This document shows, piece by piece, positions 26,397-37,074 of a stretch of 64,000 nucleotides of DNA; the stretch's first letter is position 1, and every line of letters starts with the position of its first letter. Source of the DNA: Hippophae tibetana (Eukaryota > Streptophyta > Magnoliopsida > Rosales > Elaeagnaceae); contig CM072806.1 of the NCBI GenBank assembly GCA_037013495.1, forward strand, positions 992,001-1,056,000, in the 5' to 3' direction. The translations under genes were made by a program, and so were the position numbers. The notes beneath the pieces are model-generated. The model saw nothing but the letters and a program-made list of their open reading frames with translations. It was not told the origin of the DNA and ran no database searches.

Positions 26397-26662
26397 CTTT
26401 CTCTCTCCCTTCCTCCCCTAAAAAGCTAAAACCCTAACCATCAAAACATCTTTTTTCCTAACCCCACCAAGGAAGAGAAGGAAAAAAAAAACCTTTTTTG
26501 TTTTAAAAATCTTATTTTCAAAGATATAGCAAAAATTTCCTAATAAAAAAAAACATCAAAATTTAACTGAAAGTATTTGGTGTAATTTGAATTTATAACT
26601 TGAAACTGTAAATTTTTTGACAAATTATGGTGAACTTCTTCGTCAAAAACTAAAGAGGCAGG

Positions 26663-27727
26663 ATGGCCTTTTGGAGCTTATCTTTCTATTCCAAGGCACT
26701 ACTCCTTGGTCTCCTGTCTACCCTAATTATCTTTCATCCTATCACCTCCATAGCCATTCGTTTGAACGTTCTTAGCCGGCCTTCCACGGAAGAAATTCCA
26801 ATCTTTCGCGAAGCCCCAGCATTTCGAAACAACGACCAATGTAGCTCCTCAACAGAAGATCATATCCACGTAGCCATGACCTTAGATGGAAATTACCTAA
26901 GAGGCACAATGGCAGCTGTTTTATCTATACTGCAACATTCAACATGCCCTCAAAACCTATCCTTCCATTTCCTCTCATCAGCTAATAATGTTTCTACCAA
27001 CCTTTTCACAAGCATCAAATCTACATTCCCCTACCTTAAGTTCAACATCTACAAATTCGAAACGAATAGGGTTCGTGGTAAAATATCAAAATCAATAAGA
27101 CAGGCATTGGATCAACCACTAAATTATGCAAGAATTCATCTAGCAGATATAATACCAAGTGAAGTGAAAAGGGTAATTTATTTAGACTCGGATATAATAG
27201 TTGTTGATGATATTGAAAAGTTATGGAATGTGGGAATGGAAGATAAAGTGGTAGCAGCACCAGAGTATTGTCATGCAAATTTGACACAATATTTCACACG
27301 AACATTTTGGTTGGACAAAGAATTAAAAAAAACATTTGAAGGAAGGAAAGCATGTTATTTTAACACAGGAGTAATGGTAGTGGATGTTGAAAAATGGAGA
27401 AAAGGAGAGTATACAAAAAAGGTAGAGGATTGGATGAGAGTACAAAAACAAAAGAGGATATATCAATTAGGTTCATTACCACCATTTTTGTTGGTTTTTG
27501 CTGGGAATATTAAAGGTGTTAATCATAGATGGAATCAACATGGTTTAGGTGGTGATAATTTTCAAGGAAAGTGTAGGACTCTTCATCCTGGTCCAATTAG
27601 TCTTTTACATTGGAGTGGTAAGGGTAAACCATGGTTGAGATTAGATTCTAGAAACCCATGTACCGTTGATCATTTGTGGGCACCATATGATCTCTACCGT
27701 TCATCAAGACACTTTTTTGAAGACTAA
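26663..27727 (+). CDS. GATL4: Galacturonosyltransferase-like (GATL) glycosyltransferase family 8 protein, GATL4-like
   Basis: A single intronless frame of 354 residues, the usual size and structure of the GATL group. An N-terminal hydrophobic segment (about 8-32) should act as signal or anchor for entry into the Golgi secretory route. GT8 features follow: [18 protein letters not shown] (69-86), the metal-binding DSD in [11 protein letters not shown] (173-183), [13 protein letters not shown] (233-245), NQHGLGGDN (291-299) and the sugar-nucleotide loop HWSGKGKPW (316-324). Known family members act in pectin or xylan assembly of the cell wall; the activity of this subclade is not established. 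The ATG follows AGAGGCAGG and is the first in frame. It is convergent with AP5M. Confidence 0.92.
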   Translation: MAFWSLSFYSKALLLGLLSTLIIFHPITSIAIRLNVLSRPSTEEIPIFREAPAFRNNDQCSSSTEDHIHVAMTLDGNYLRGTMAAVLSILQHSTCPQNLSFHFLSSANNVSTNLFTSIKSTFPYLKFNIYKFETNRVRGKISKSIRQALDQPLNYARIHLADIIPSEVKRVIYLDSDIIVVDDIEKLWNVGMEDKVVAAPEYCHANLTQYFTRTFWLDKELKKTFEGRKACYFNTGVMVVDVEKWRKGEYTKKVEDWMRVQKQKRIYQLGSLPPFLLVFAGNIKGVNHRWNQHGLGGDNFQGKCRTLHPGPISLLHWSGKGKPWLRLDSRNPCTVDHLWAPYDLYRSSRHFFED

Positions 27728-28249
27728 TTTATTTATTTATTAATTAAGGAAGAATAAGATTCCCACCACCTTTGTATTTGTATTGGCTTTTTAATTGTTT
27801 CATTTAATTTCTTCTTTCTAACAATACAATACATACCTTACTTTCAAATTTTGTTAAATGTCTTTCGGTGTCATCTTCAAATAAGAACAACTTCTTATTG
27901 ACTGATTTCTTCTTATTGGCCGATCTTTAATCATTAATTGTACCACCAGATGAAGCCATATGGAGAGGAAAGTAGATTTCATTTTTTTTTTCCAATAGAT
28001 AAACATTCATTTTAGATGTGAATAGGAGATTGGCAAAATTCAGTCATGGCCTCTATATTTTGAAAGATGCTATACTCAACCAATCAGCTATTATCTGATT
28101 TCTGAAACTGTAGGACTCGTGTGATTGAGGCAGAATCATTAAGTTGAGTCCAGATAAAATCGTCTACTTTTTGACTCCTTTAGAACAGATAAAATCGCCT
28201 ACTCGTTGAGTTAATTGATTTGCTATTTTTATTTTATTTTATAGTATTT

Positions 28250-28546
28250 TAACTTTAGTCCATTTAGTCTACTAATTTTAAGATTGGACCATTAAAGGAA
28301 ATTTTCTTAAAAAATGTCAAATTTTTACAATAAATAAACACGCATATAACTTCTTTTTTTGTATTTTTGGTTTATTATTCTTGTCAATATAGCCACATAT
28401 GGCATGTAAGTTCATTTAATGGAAAAATATAATATTTTAAAAAAAATTGTCCTTCAAATCCAAACTTAAAATTATTGAACTAAATAGACATCTAATAGTT
28501 ATAGGATTGACAGTGCAAAATTACAGGACTAAATCGACACAAATGT
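28250..28546. mobile_element. MITE-like inverted-repeat element, copy 1
   Basis: The left end (ATTTAGTCTACTAATTTTAA through AAGGAAATTTTCTTAAAA) is the imperfect reverse complement of the right part (about 28430-28500). The outer ends carry TTTAGTCC and GGACTAAATCG. It lies between the 3' ends of GATL and AP5M. A related copy is in an RPL3 intron at 45725-46015. Boundaries are approximate. Confidence 0.6.
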
Positions 28547-28889
28547 CAATGCTTTCCATGTAAAAGGAGCTCCTGCTCTCTACTTTTAACGTTTCTACCA
28601 AAGTTGGGCACTTTCACTCTCAATTGCATAAGAGCCACCCATCCCCACCAAGAAATAAAATATTGCCTTATGTTGGGAACCAAGAAAAGATAAAATCTTA
28701 GCAGAAATGCAACACAATGATCAAAAATTTGGTTGTTTCGTAAAAAGGCACGAGAAGAATAAATATAACTTGGTGGAGTATAACCAAAGTTCTTGGTGTG
28801 CACACTGCAGCGACTCCCAGCAAGCACCTTGATTTTAAGCAGACCATCGAGATCCCGTCTGATCCCGCCTCTCCATCCAAATCCAAGAC

Positions 28890-31800
28890 CTATACTTTTG
28901 CCACAGCTGCAGATGGGCACTTACCCAATGTATTCCATAAAATATAATCTCCAGAAGTAACCTGTTGTTTCAAGTAGCATGAATAAAATGGATCTAAAAG
29001 TATATTTCAGGCCGTCTTTACTATGGGACAAGAAAGAGTTAAATGAAACGTACAGGTTTCCCAAGATTTTCGAATAAATTTTACAAAGTAATTGCAAAAT
29101 CAAGCTATGCATCACTATGAAATACAACAATTCAAAAGGAAAGAAGGAAACAGAAGCAAAGATAAGCTCCTTTCCAACAAATACGGAAAGCCACATAAAT
29201 TACATGCTCTAAAATAAACGAGTTGTCAGGAATTTCATTCTCTACATGCAATTATTCTTAATATTCAATTGTTTGACATCGGGACATAAGACCCAGACAT
29301 TATACTTGGGGGGAAAATGCATTTTTGTAACAAGTTTTATCTCAAAATTGACTGACGTGGCACATTTTTCTTGGCTCTTAACTAAATCATCCATGAATCA
29401 TATGGCCCTTCTATGTGTAAGAGCTAATAAAATTGTGCCACACCACTTGAAATACATGTCAACTTGAGATGAGTAGCATTACCCAACTTAGACTGAATTT
29501 GTTAATCTAAGAAAGACGTGCATAAAAATGTAAAAAAGGAGGTATTTCGCAAAAGAACCTACCTGAGTAGAGAACTCTATAGGTGCTTTAAGGGCTGGAT
29601 ACATGCTTACCTGCATACAGCACAACCAATCAAAAATAAACCAGAGAAATGCAATCAAAGTGCAGTTTCTGCAGAAGAAGAATAAATTTTTAGAAACAAC
29701 CTTGCTTGTGAAAGTATAGAATCTTTCTTTGATTTAATATTCAACGTGTTTTTCTTTCCATTTGGTTTTTATTTACTTGCAGAATAAGTATTTTGAGGAC
29801 ATACAAACTATAAAGGCCTCCCTTATTTGTAATTGTCAGCTCAGAATAATAACCTTTATCTGACTGGAATAATGGATCAATAAATTATTTATTGATTCCG
29901 TGTTGCCTCTTTATCTCTTAACTCTCTTCATCTTCTCTCACTTTTTATTTCAACTCCATAACCTTGATTCTCCTCCTCCTCTTTAAATTGTAACCATTAT
30001 TATTTTCCTTCTCTCTATTTCCCACTTCTATCCCTCCCTTAGATTCTGTCATTTTCTTCTTTATCACCCGGATATATCTTCTACCCATCCCAGGTCAACT
30101 TCAATATGCTGCAAAAGCACAAGCCTGACTGAACTCTCATTGAAGTAAATTCATTGCAGGAATGGTTCTACCTTGGGCTAAGCAGGCTATGTTGGATAAC
30201 ATTGATAGTTCCAAACAAAGCTAGGGAGAAAATAAATGATGTGATAAAAAGAGGATTTGAAATTTAAGCTATGGCAATTTGACCCAACAATTCAGTGCCT
30301 CTTGGGCACCCGATCCATTCGGGTCGGGCTGGACTAGCTCAGATCGCCGACAATTCAGAGCATAATCCGTTTTTAGAATACCATTTCGGTTTGAATTTTA
30401 ACCACATTTTATATTTTTTCCCCTTATCTTTTTCGATTGAAATATTATTCAGGCCACTGACTTGAGGGGATACCCAAACCGTTAAGTTTAGTTTGCCTCA
30501 TGGGTCAATATGGCTCAGTTCGGGTTTGACTGAACCGACCCATTTTCATCCTCATACAAAGCTAAAGTGCATATTCAAGGAACAACTACACCAAGTCAGC
30601 AACCTATATAGAAATGGATAAATGACTACTTATTTATCTTGTTTTTCTAAGGCAACAGAAGAACGCAAAAGTTTAAAAGAGTCCAGAAATAAAGTTAATC
30701 TTTTTCACCTCTGAAACACATAATGGAAAATTTTCAAATACAAGATCCTTGATCTTCTAAATGGGTGTCAAAGGGGCCAGAAAAGGCAAGCATTGTATGC
30801 CCCAACACAGTAATTAACATGCCAAGACGGCTCATGGCCCAAAAGTAAAAGGGCCGTGTCATCCCTTGGGCCATCTACGAGTCATGCCATGCCATAGATC
30901 TTGGCAAGTCATGTTGTCAACTGTGCCAGCCCTGCTTGTCGGCTGCGGCCTTTTTGGTCTAAAATATGTAAATAAATTTTCTTTTTCCTTATATGGTAGT
31001 AGTTTGTCTTTTTTGTGTACATTTTATGTTATATAAACATATGCATATTATATATTATGCAATATATAAGAATTTTTTTATATTTAGCATTTTATTTGAA
31101 AATTAATAAAATTAAAAATTAGACCCAAAATCCCATGGGGTGCCCTAGCCCAGCATGTTACACGTCACGTGCCATGGGCCATGCCATGCCTATATTTTCC
31201 CTACACAAGTCGTTCCTTGCCTTGCCTAATTACTCATGGCCATGTTGTGCCGATCCATTGACTTGTGGGCCAAATACTTAATGGCAATACCATTCCAGCC
31301 TACTTGACACCCCTAAGTTCTTCTACTCCTGTTGTTACCTTCTACAAAGGCATGTTGAAGTTTTAATAGAGAAAAATCTGTCGAGTAGTGTGCTTAATAC
31401 ATACTTAACAAAATGAGTGTATACAACTGTACATGCATATGCCCTTTGCAAAAGAAAAAAAAAATTCACATATATGCACATAGTGGCACACCATAACTGA
31501 TGTGAGTGCAAAATTTGTGTCCTTAATATTCCTCCTGGTTATATTATCAAAAAGGAACCACTGTAAAAGGACAAGTGGATAACAAAGCAGCAAGTGCAGT
31601 GCCCTTGGGCCATTAATAAAGTGAGCATTTGAGTCCCGCTAGGTCAGGTGGGGTGGGATTCCAGTTGTAAGAATAAAAAATTCAGAAAGGAAATAAAAAA
31701 GTGTGGGAGGACTAGAACTTACAGATTTTGGCTGAATTGACATTCCAGATAAGGATGCCCCAACAATTTTGAAAGACACCTGTTCAAAAAAGTTTTCAGA

Positions 31801-34800
31801 AAAAGGGAAGACATAACTTGCAATAAAAATAACATAAATGTAGATCCATTTCAGCTGAACCATATGGAAAATAGCTTTTATCTTTATCAATTTACATTTA
31901 TATTCAAATCCTGATGATTAACAAAGGAAAGACACCAGATAGAACATGTAAGCCAATTGAAGATGCACAATTATATCATGTATACCCTTGATAAAGGAGA
32001 TGGGCAATACGTACATATATATCTAATGCTTAATGAAATAACAAATATAGTGATATACGAGAAACAAAGGAGGCATAAGAGCCCTCATGTTAAATGGTTT
32101 AACGGCATTCTGAAACCCGAGTTTGCACAGTTCAAATAAACTTTTAATAGGTATAAAATGCCAAAAGTTGCTCCACAACCAGAAGATGAACAACACCTTC
32201 AGATAACAAAAAATTGAATTAGGAGTTTGAATACCTTAGAGTAGTTGTATGCCTGCCAGCAGTATGGTTCTTCCAAATCAACAGAAGGAAGATCTTTGCT
32301 CATTTTCTCCATTATGAAATCTTCTACATTAGTTGTATTATTTGAACCATCCATCTCAATATCACTATCTTCGTCAGCTGTACTTTCGGAGACAGAAGCA
32401 AAAGGTAGCCTCTGACTTGGCCTTGGAGCAAAGCCCACAGTTCCAGGGAAAGTTGCTTCGATGCTTTTTCCACTAAGGCCACGCCCGCTTGTTATTATTT
32501 TCCATTCAACCGAATGCTCTGTATTTGAAACAGTTCCAATTGAAGGAGTCCCATCGAAATATACAATCTTTCTTCTAGGAAAGGGCATAGTCACAGTACA
32601 GAAATCCATTGTCAGGGGAGATCTATAACCTTCCATTAGCCGTAGTTTGAACAAAAATGCCCCTTTGTCTTCAGAAACCATTGACAATTGGTAAAATCCC
32701 TTGATGGGAGGTCCAATGCCACAAACTGCTTGATAGCGCATCAAAACAAAATTGCCCAGTGGAGGGGAGAACATCACTGCCTGTTTATCCATACCATGTT
32801 CAGGAATCTGAGCACAAGGATGAAATGACAAAACTTCTATTTGATCTCTAGTCAACCCTGTCAAGGGTAATGACACATCAGGTAATCCTTCTACGTCTGC
32901 TCGGCAGTTTATTTGACCAACAACGGATATACTATCTGGAATTTCTTCTCGATCATACAGAGCAGCATGAACAATCTCATGAATTGTGAATATTATTCTC
33001 TGTTTTCCTTTATATAGGTATGGCTTCCATGCTGGTTGCTTAACGTCTGCGGGAGGTAAATCAGATGACGAAAATCCATTAACTTTCATAGAGAAAATAT
33101 TGGTATAGCTCAGATCCAAAGGGGTACCTACATGTAGGATACAAAAGGAATATAACAAATCAAAATAGGAAGTAAATGTGAAACATCCTAAAAAGAGCAT
33201 AATACAAAGTAGGGAAAAGTACACTACAAATTCTCTACCTTTAGTGCATGGGATGCTTTCGTCCCTAGCTTTAAAAAGGGATACTTTAATCCTTTGCTTT
33301 CACATTAAGTTCCAAAATGAACAGTAAATTGGTAAAAAAATGAGAAAACTGACTTCATTGCTCCCATGAAAATCAAGCCAAAAAAAAGTTGGCAGTTTAA
33401 ATGGTATTGAATCCGCCCAATTGAGGAACACACGTGATTTTCACGAGATCAATGACGTCATTGTTTTTTTAATCAATTCACTGTCCATTTTGTACTTAAG
33501 TGTCCCTATGTATGAAAAGATAAGGGACTAAAGTGTCCCTCAAACCATAGTTAGAAGACCTACAAGTTCCTTCACCCAAACAAAGTAATGAAAATAATGA
33601 TGACAATGATAATAAATAAATAGACATGATTAATACCATAATGAAAAAGTACCAACCAAAAGGCATTGAGCTTGCTATGAAAGTTCGAAGCGCATCTTTA
33701 TCCAAATGCCTTGTACCACCCCTTGGAGCATCTGATGTTACAGTTCCTGCCACAACAAGGCTGGATGGATTTGGAGATGCAACGGGTGCAGCAACAGGCT
33801 TTGCCCTAGAAGAGATGCTAGATATTCCGATGCTACCAGTAAGTGAATCCAACAACCCTCCAACAGATGGAGATGCACTTACAACCACCTCAGGCTCCAC
33901 AACATCCCCAGTGACTATGTCACCAATAGCATGTGCCACCATGAATGCCCTGCAAGATAGAAAGAGAAAATACTTACAACCTTGGAAAAATAGAAAATGT
34001 CATTTAATGCAGCATAAATCAATTTAGATTGACACTATAAGCTACACTCCCTCCTTGTTCACTCTGAGAAGGGACACAGAAAAAATAAAAGAAACTATAA
34101 TTTAATTTTAACATGAAAATGTGGTCCCAAACTATAATGCCTGGAATAATTGAAAATACTGTCACTATAAATGCTGCCCTTATAGTTAATAAAATTGAAG
34201 AGAATAATCAAAATATTATAGCATGGAAAGGTGATAAGTACAATCCTACTTTCCGCTGTTTAAAAAAAGAAACTTAAAAGTGTTGCTCCACAAGTTTGAC
34301 TCATTTATATGCATTACAATCTTCCAGAAGTTTAACTCACAGCAAACTGCTAAAAAGGAAGCAAAATTCACAATCAGATTCATAAAATCATATAAATGAC
34401 AAGGACAATGAGAAACTATGTAAGTTGAACTTGAAATGAGGTACAAAGATAGATTTATCATACTTCACGATATATAAACAGAAATAACTTTTTTCCTTAA
34501 CAAAATTGCAAGTAACGTACCTTACCCTGTGATGGACGGTAGATCAAGCAGCAGAGAAGATAAATTTTCATCCACTCCAACTGCATTTCCACAATCAGAT
34601 CTTTTACACAATCTAGCATATGCCTTAACATGTCTTGGCTCCACCAAAGGTGATACGAAAATGCAATACTGGCCCTTTATATGTAAGACCACAGGCCAAA
34701 GCAAATTGTTATCTCCTCCTTCTTCTTTGTTAATGTAAAGTCCTATAACATGACGAGTAATTGGGTCATCAACCCATGAATCTGATCCTTCAGAAGACCG

Positions 34801-35551
34801 ACTTACACGTATACCAAACCCACGATTAGATCCCTCCCTGCACGGGAAAACAGAAAATTAATGAAAGTGACTCATAGCAATAATAGAATAAAAATTACTG
34901 TAAAAAGAAAGAGGGGGGGGGGGGGGGGGAGAACATATTATTATCTTTCTAAACTTGACCTGAAAATAGCTAGTTAAACTAAATCTATTGCAAGTGGTGT
35001 GCCATTGTTAATTTGAAAAGTAAAGTTAATAGTTCAATTCTCCATATTTCCGTATTATCCATTGAAAATCACCTATAAAGTATGATTTATAGAGAACATT
35101 CCAACTAAAATTATATATAAAATAAAACGAATTGAAATTTTAGCATACCTTCTCCTCCTCTCAATGAACGCAGCAACAAATTCTGAATCAGTAGGAAGTG
35201 AAGGATAGACTGCGTAGTCAAAACCTTCCACATTAGAATTGTCATTTTCGCTCTTGCAAGCTGATCGCCACCGCTTTTCAACCACCGGAAACCTCCTAAA
35301 ATTCAAAATAAGAAAAATTCTTCCGAACGAATAAAAGAAATTTTCTCGGAAACATTCAGGTAACGAACAAGATAAAAGGAAAAGGAGAAAATGAATGTTT
35401 AACGATCAAATCGAAGAATTGTCTTTGAAAATCGGAAAAGCCATTCCGAAATGAGATTCGAAAGAAATACAAATAAAAACCTGGAGAAAACGACGGCGTC
35501 AAGGAGGTTGTTGAAGATCCAAATAGCTCTAATGCTGCAGCCTCCAGGCAT
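28890..35551 (-). CDS. AP5M: AP-5 adaptor complex mu subunit (At2g20790-like)
   Basis: Eight exons on the minus strand: 35551-35481, 35295-35149, 34837-34526, 33949-33657, 33127-32235, 31779-31723, 29610-29563 and 28961-28890 (TAG), all joining in frame to 630 residues, close to the remembered Arabidopsis length. The N-terminus MPGGCSIRAIWIFNN and FSRRFPVVEKRWR fit the longin-like start of AP-5 mu. The large fifth exon holds the mu-homology domain (KVNGFSSSDLP; ISVVGQINCRADVEGLPDVS; VGFAPRPSQRLPF). The last small exons give VGASLSGMSIQPKS and VTSGDYILWNTLGKCP. In animals AP-5 acts at late endosomes and lysosomes; the plant role is little known. Introns carry several repeats. The 3' UTR probably extends to about 28550. 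Confidence 0.92.
30290..30555. repeat. Degenerate GC-richer repeat with GGGTCGGG/CCGACCC ends, in AP5M intron 7
   Basis: One side has CGATCCATTCGGGTCGGGC and the other side GACTGAACCGACCCATT, so short inverted GGTCGG motifs frame about 260 bp. Such GGGTCGG-bearing dispersed repeats are common in plant introns. No target duplication was found, and the boundaries are rough. Confidence 0.35.
30759..31316. mobile_element. Non-autonomous hAT-like element in AP5M intron 7
   Basis: The ends are AAATGGGTGTCAA and TTGACACCCCTAA, a 13-bp terminal inverted repeat with two or three mismatches and a shared GGGTGTCAA core. They are flanked by GATCTTCT (30751-30758) and GTTCTTCT (31317-31324), an 8-bp target duplication with one mismatch, the hAT size. 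The interior is rich in GGCC and GCCATG words and has no transposase frame. Confidence 0.65.
33205..33570. mobile_element. Long-armed inverted-repeat element in AP5M intron 4
   Basis: Arms of about 160 bp face each other. For example CACATTAAGTTCCAAAATGA (33301-33320) pairs with the reverse complement of CATTTTGTACTTAAGTGTCC around 33486-33505. GGGATACTTTAATCC pairs with GGGACTAAAGTGTCCC near 33525-33540. The arms reach the centre around 33390. A MULE- or MITE-type foldback element is likely. No target duplication was fixed. Confidence 0.65.
34913..34929. repeat. Poly(G) tract of 17 in AP5M intron 2
   Basis: An uninterrupted run of 17 G on the plus strand lies about 75 bp downstream of the exon 3 boundary. 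In the transcript it is poly(C) located upstream of the exon 3 acceptor. Confidence 0.95.
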
Positions 35552-37074
35552 AGCTTAACTTTCTATCTGCTCCGGATTACTTGAGTCTCGACTTCGGAGA
35601 AATGTGAAGGGAAGAGGAACAATATCATTTGCAGATAGAGCGCATTATAGGGAAATGATAATGGTGGTCCTTTCCGTGTATGTGTTGAAGTCTTCAAGAC
35701 AAATTAGAATATCAAGAGTATATATATATATATAATTTAAATTAGATGATTAAATACTTAAAAAATTATGAGTTTTACCGTTTTACAAGCACATCTTTAT
35801 AATAAAAATCTATTATATGATATAATATATGAGTGTATTATTATATACAACGTAATAATAATAATAATAATAAATGAACGTGATATTAACATATTAATTA
35901 AAAAACTAATCGAAATATCATGATATTAGATAAAAATATTCGATTTTAAGAATTTATTATTTGATATAAACAAATCAAGGATAAAAATATTCACACTGTA
36001 TTTTAAAATACATTAATTAAATATTTATAAAATAAATATACTTATTCACAGAATTAAAGTTCACCTGTATATATATTTTTCATTATATTTTGTTTTTAAT
36101 TAAATATAATGTTTACTTCTTAGTAAATTTTTAATTTTTTAAGAATATAATTTTTAAATCTATTATTATTAATTAATTAATTAATAATAATATATAGTTA
36201 ATTAATTAATTTAATATAATAATTATTAAAGAATTAATTAAAAATAAAAAATAAAAAGACTTTTATATTTTTAAAGGAATATATATTAATATAATATTTA
36301 ATATTGTACGAAGAAAAAGTAAAAAAATATATATATAATGTAATTTTTATAATGTATTGAAGACGTCCTTAGTTTATATGTTGGTATTACCTGATGAAAA
36401 TTACACTTTAATTGCATAAATCACAATAATCAATCAATGGTATCTATGAGCAATGTAATAATATGAATTCGAATCCCGTCAATATTTACATTTACATGGG
36501 TGGGTGTTATTCAAAATATCTATGTATAACAGTAAACACGAACAACCAGATTGTTTTTTTCCTTCATCTTTTACAAAGATGGGCACGAAGCTAAGCTATC
36601 AAGTCCAAAAAATATTAAAAGTTTACAATTTAAATAACTACTCGGATTAACTTCGAATCCAATAAAATAAAAGAAAAAAAATTCATAATCGATTTGTCTC
36701 AATTGCAAATCATAACTTGGTATTTCTTGTCTATCAAAAAAAAAAAAACTTCACCAGGAAGGTTGGAACCGATTACATTTCATCAAGAACTGATAAAACT
36801 ATAAATGAAATAAACATAAACTAGAAGTATGAACAAAAAAACATAAAAGCAGCTCTATTAATAGTTTATGTTTCCCCTTTTTTAAATAACTACACACGCT
36901 CATAATTGAACTCAAAACATAGACTTTTTACATGCCCACAACGGCTTCATACTATTGAACTAAAGCTTGTTAGCAATTCACTTATGTTTCTTAAGAAGCA
37001 AGATTTGGTTATTGATTGGCTCTGTTCATGTCAACTGCAACAAACATGGGATCTACATGCACAAGAAGAGGAGT
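35552..37074. other. AT-rich spacer between AP5M (5' end) and FBL4 (3' end)
   Basis: Should contain the AP5M promoter next to 35551 and the FBL4 3' UTR next to 37075. It is otherwise AT-rich, with a TA run near 35720 and an AAT repeat near 35852-35874. No coding region is supported. Confidence 0.55.
36433..36480 (+). repeat. Possible tRNA-derived (SINE-like) fragment
   Basis: TCAATGGTATCTATGAGC, resembling a polymerase III A box region, is followed at 36465-36476 by GAATTCGAATCC, resembling a B box, with spacing typical of tRNA-derived SINEs. No poly(A) or other tail and no target duplication were established. Confidence 0.3.

Noticed and set aside
30290..31316. Treating the two GC-richer blocks in AP5M intron 7 as one element
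   Set aside because: Only the right block has matching ends and a target duplication; the left block has different motifs and about 200 bp of ordinary intron lies between them.
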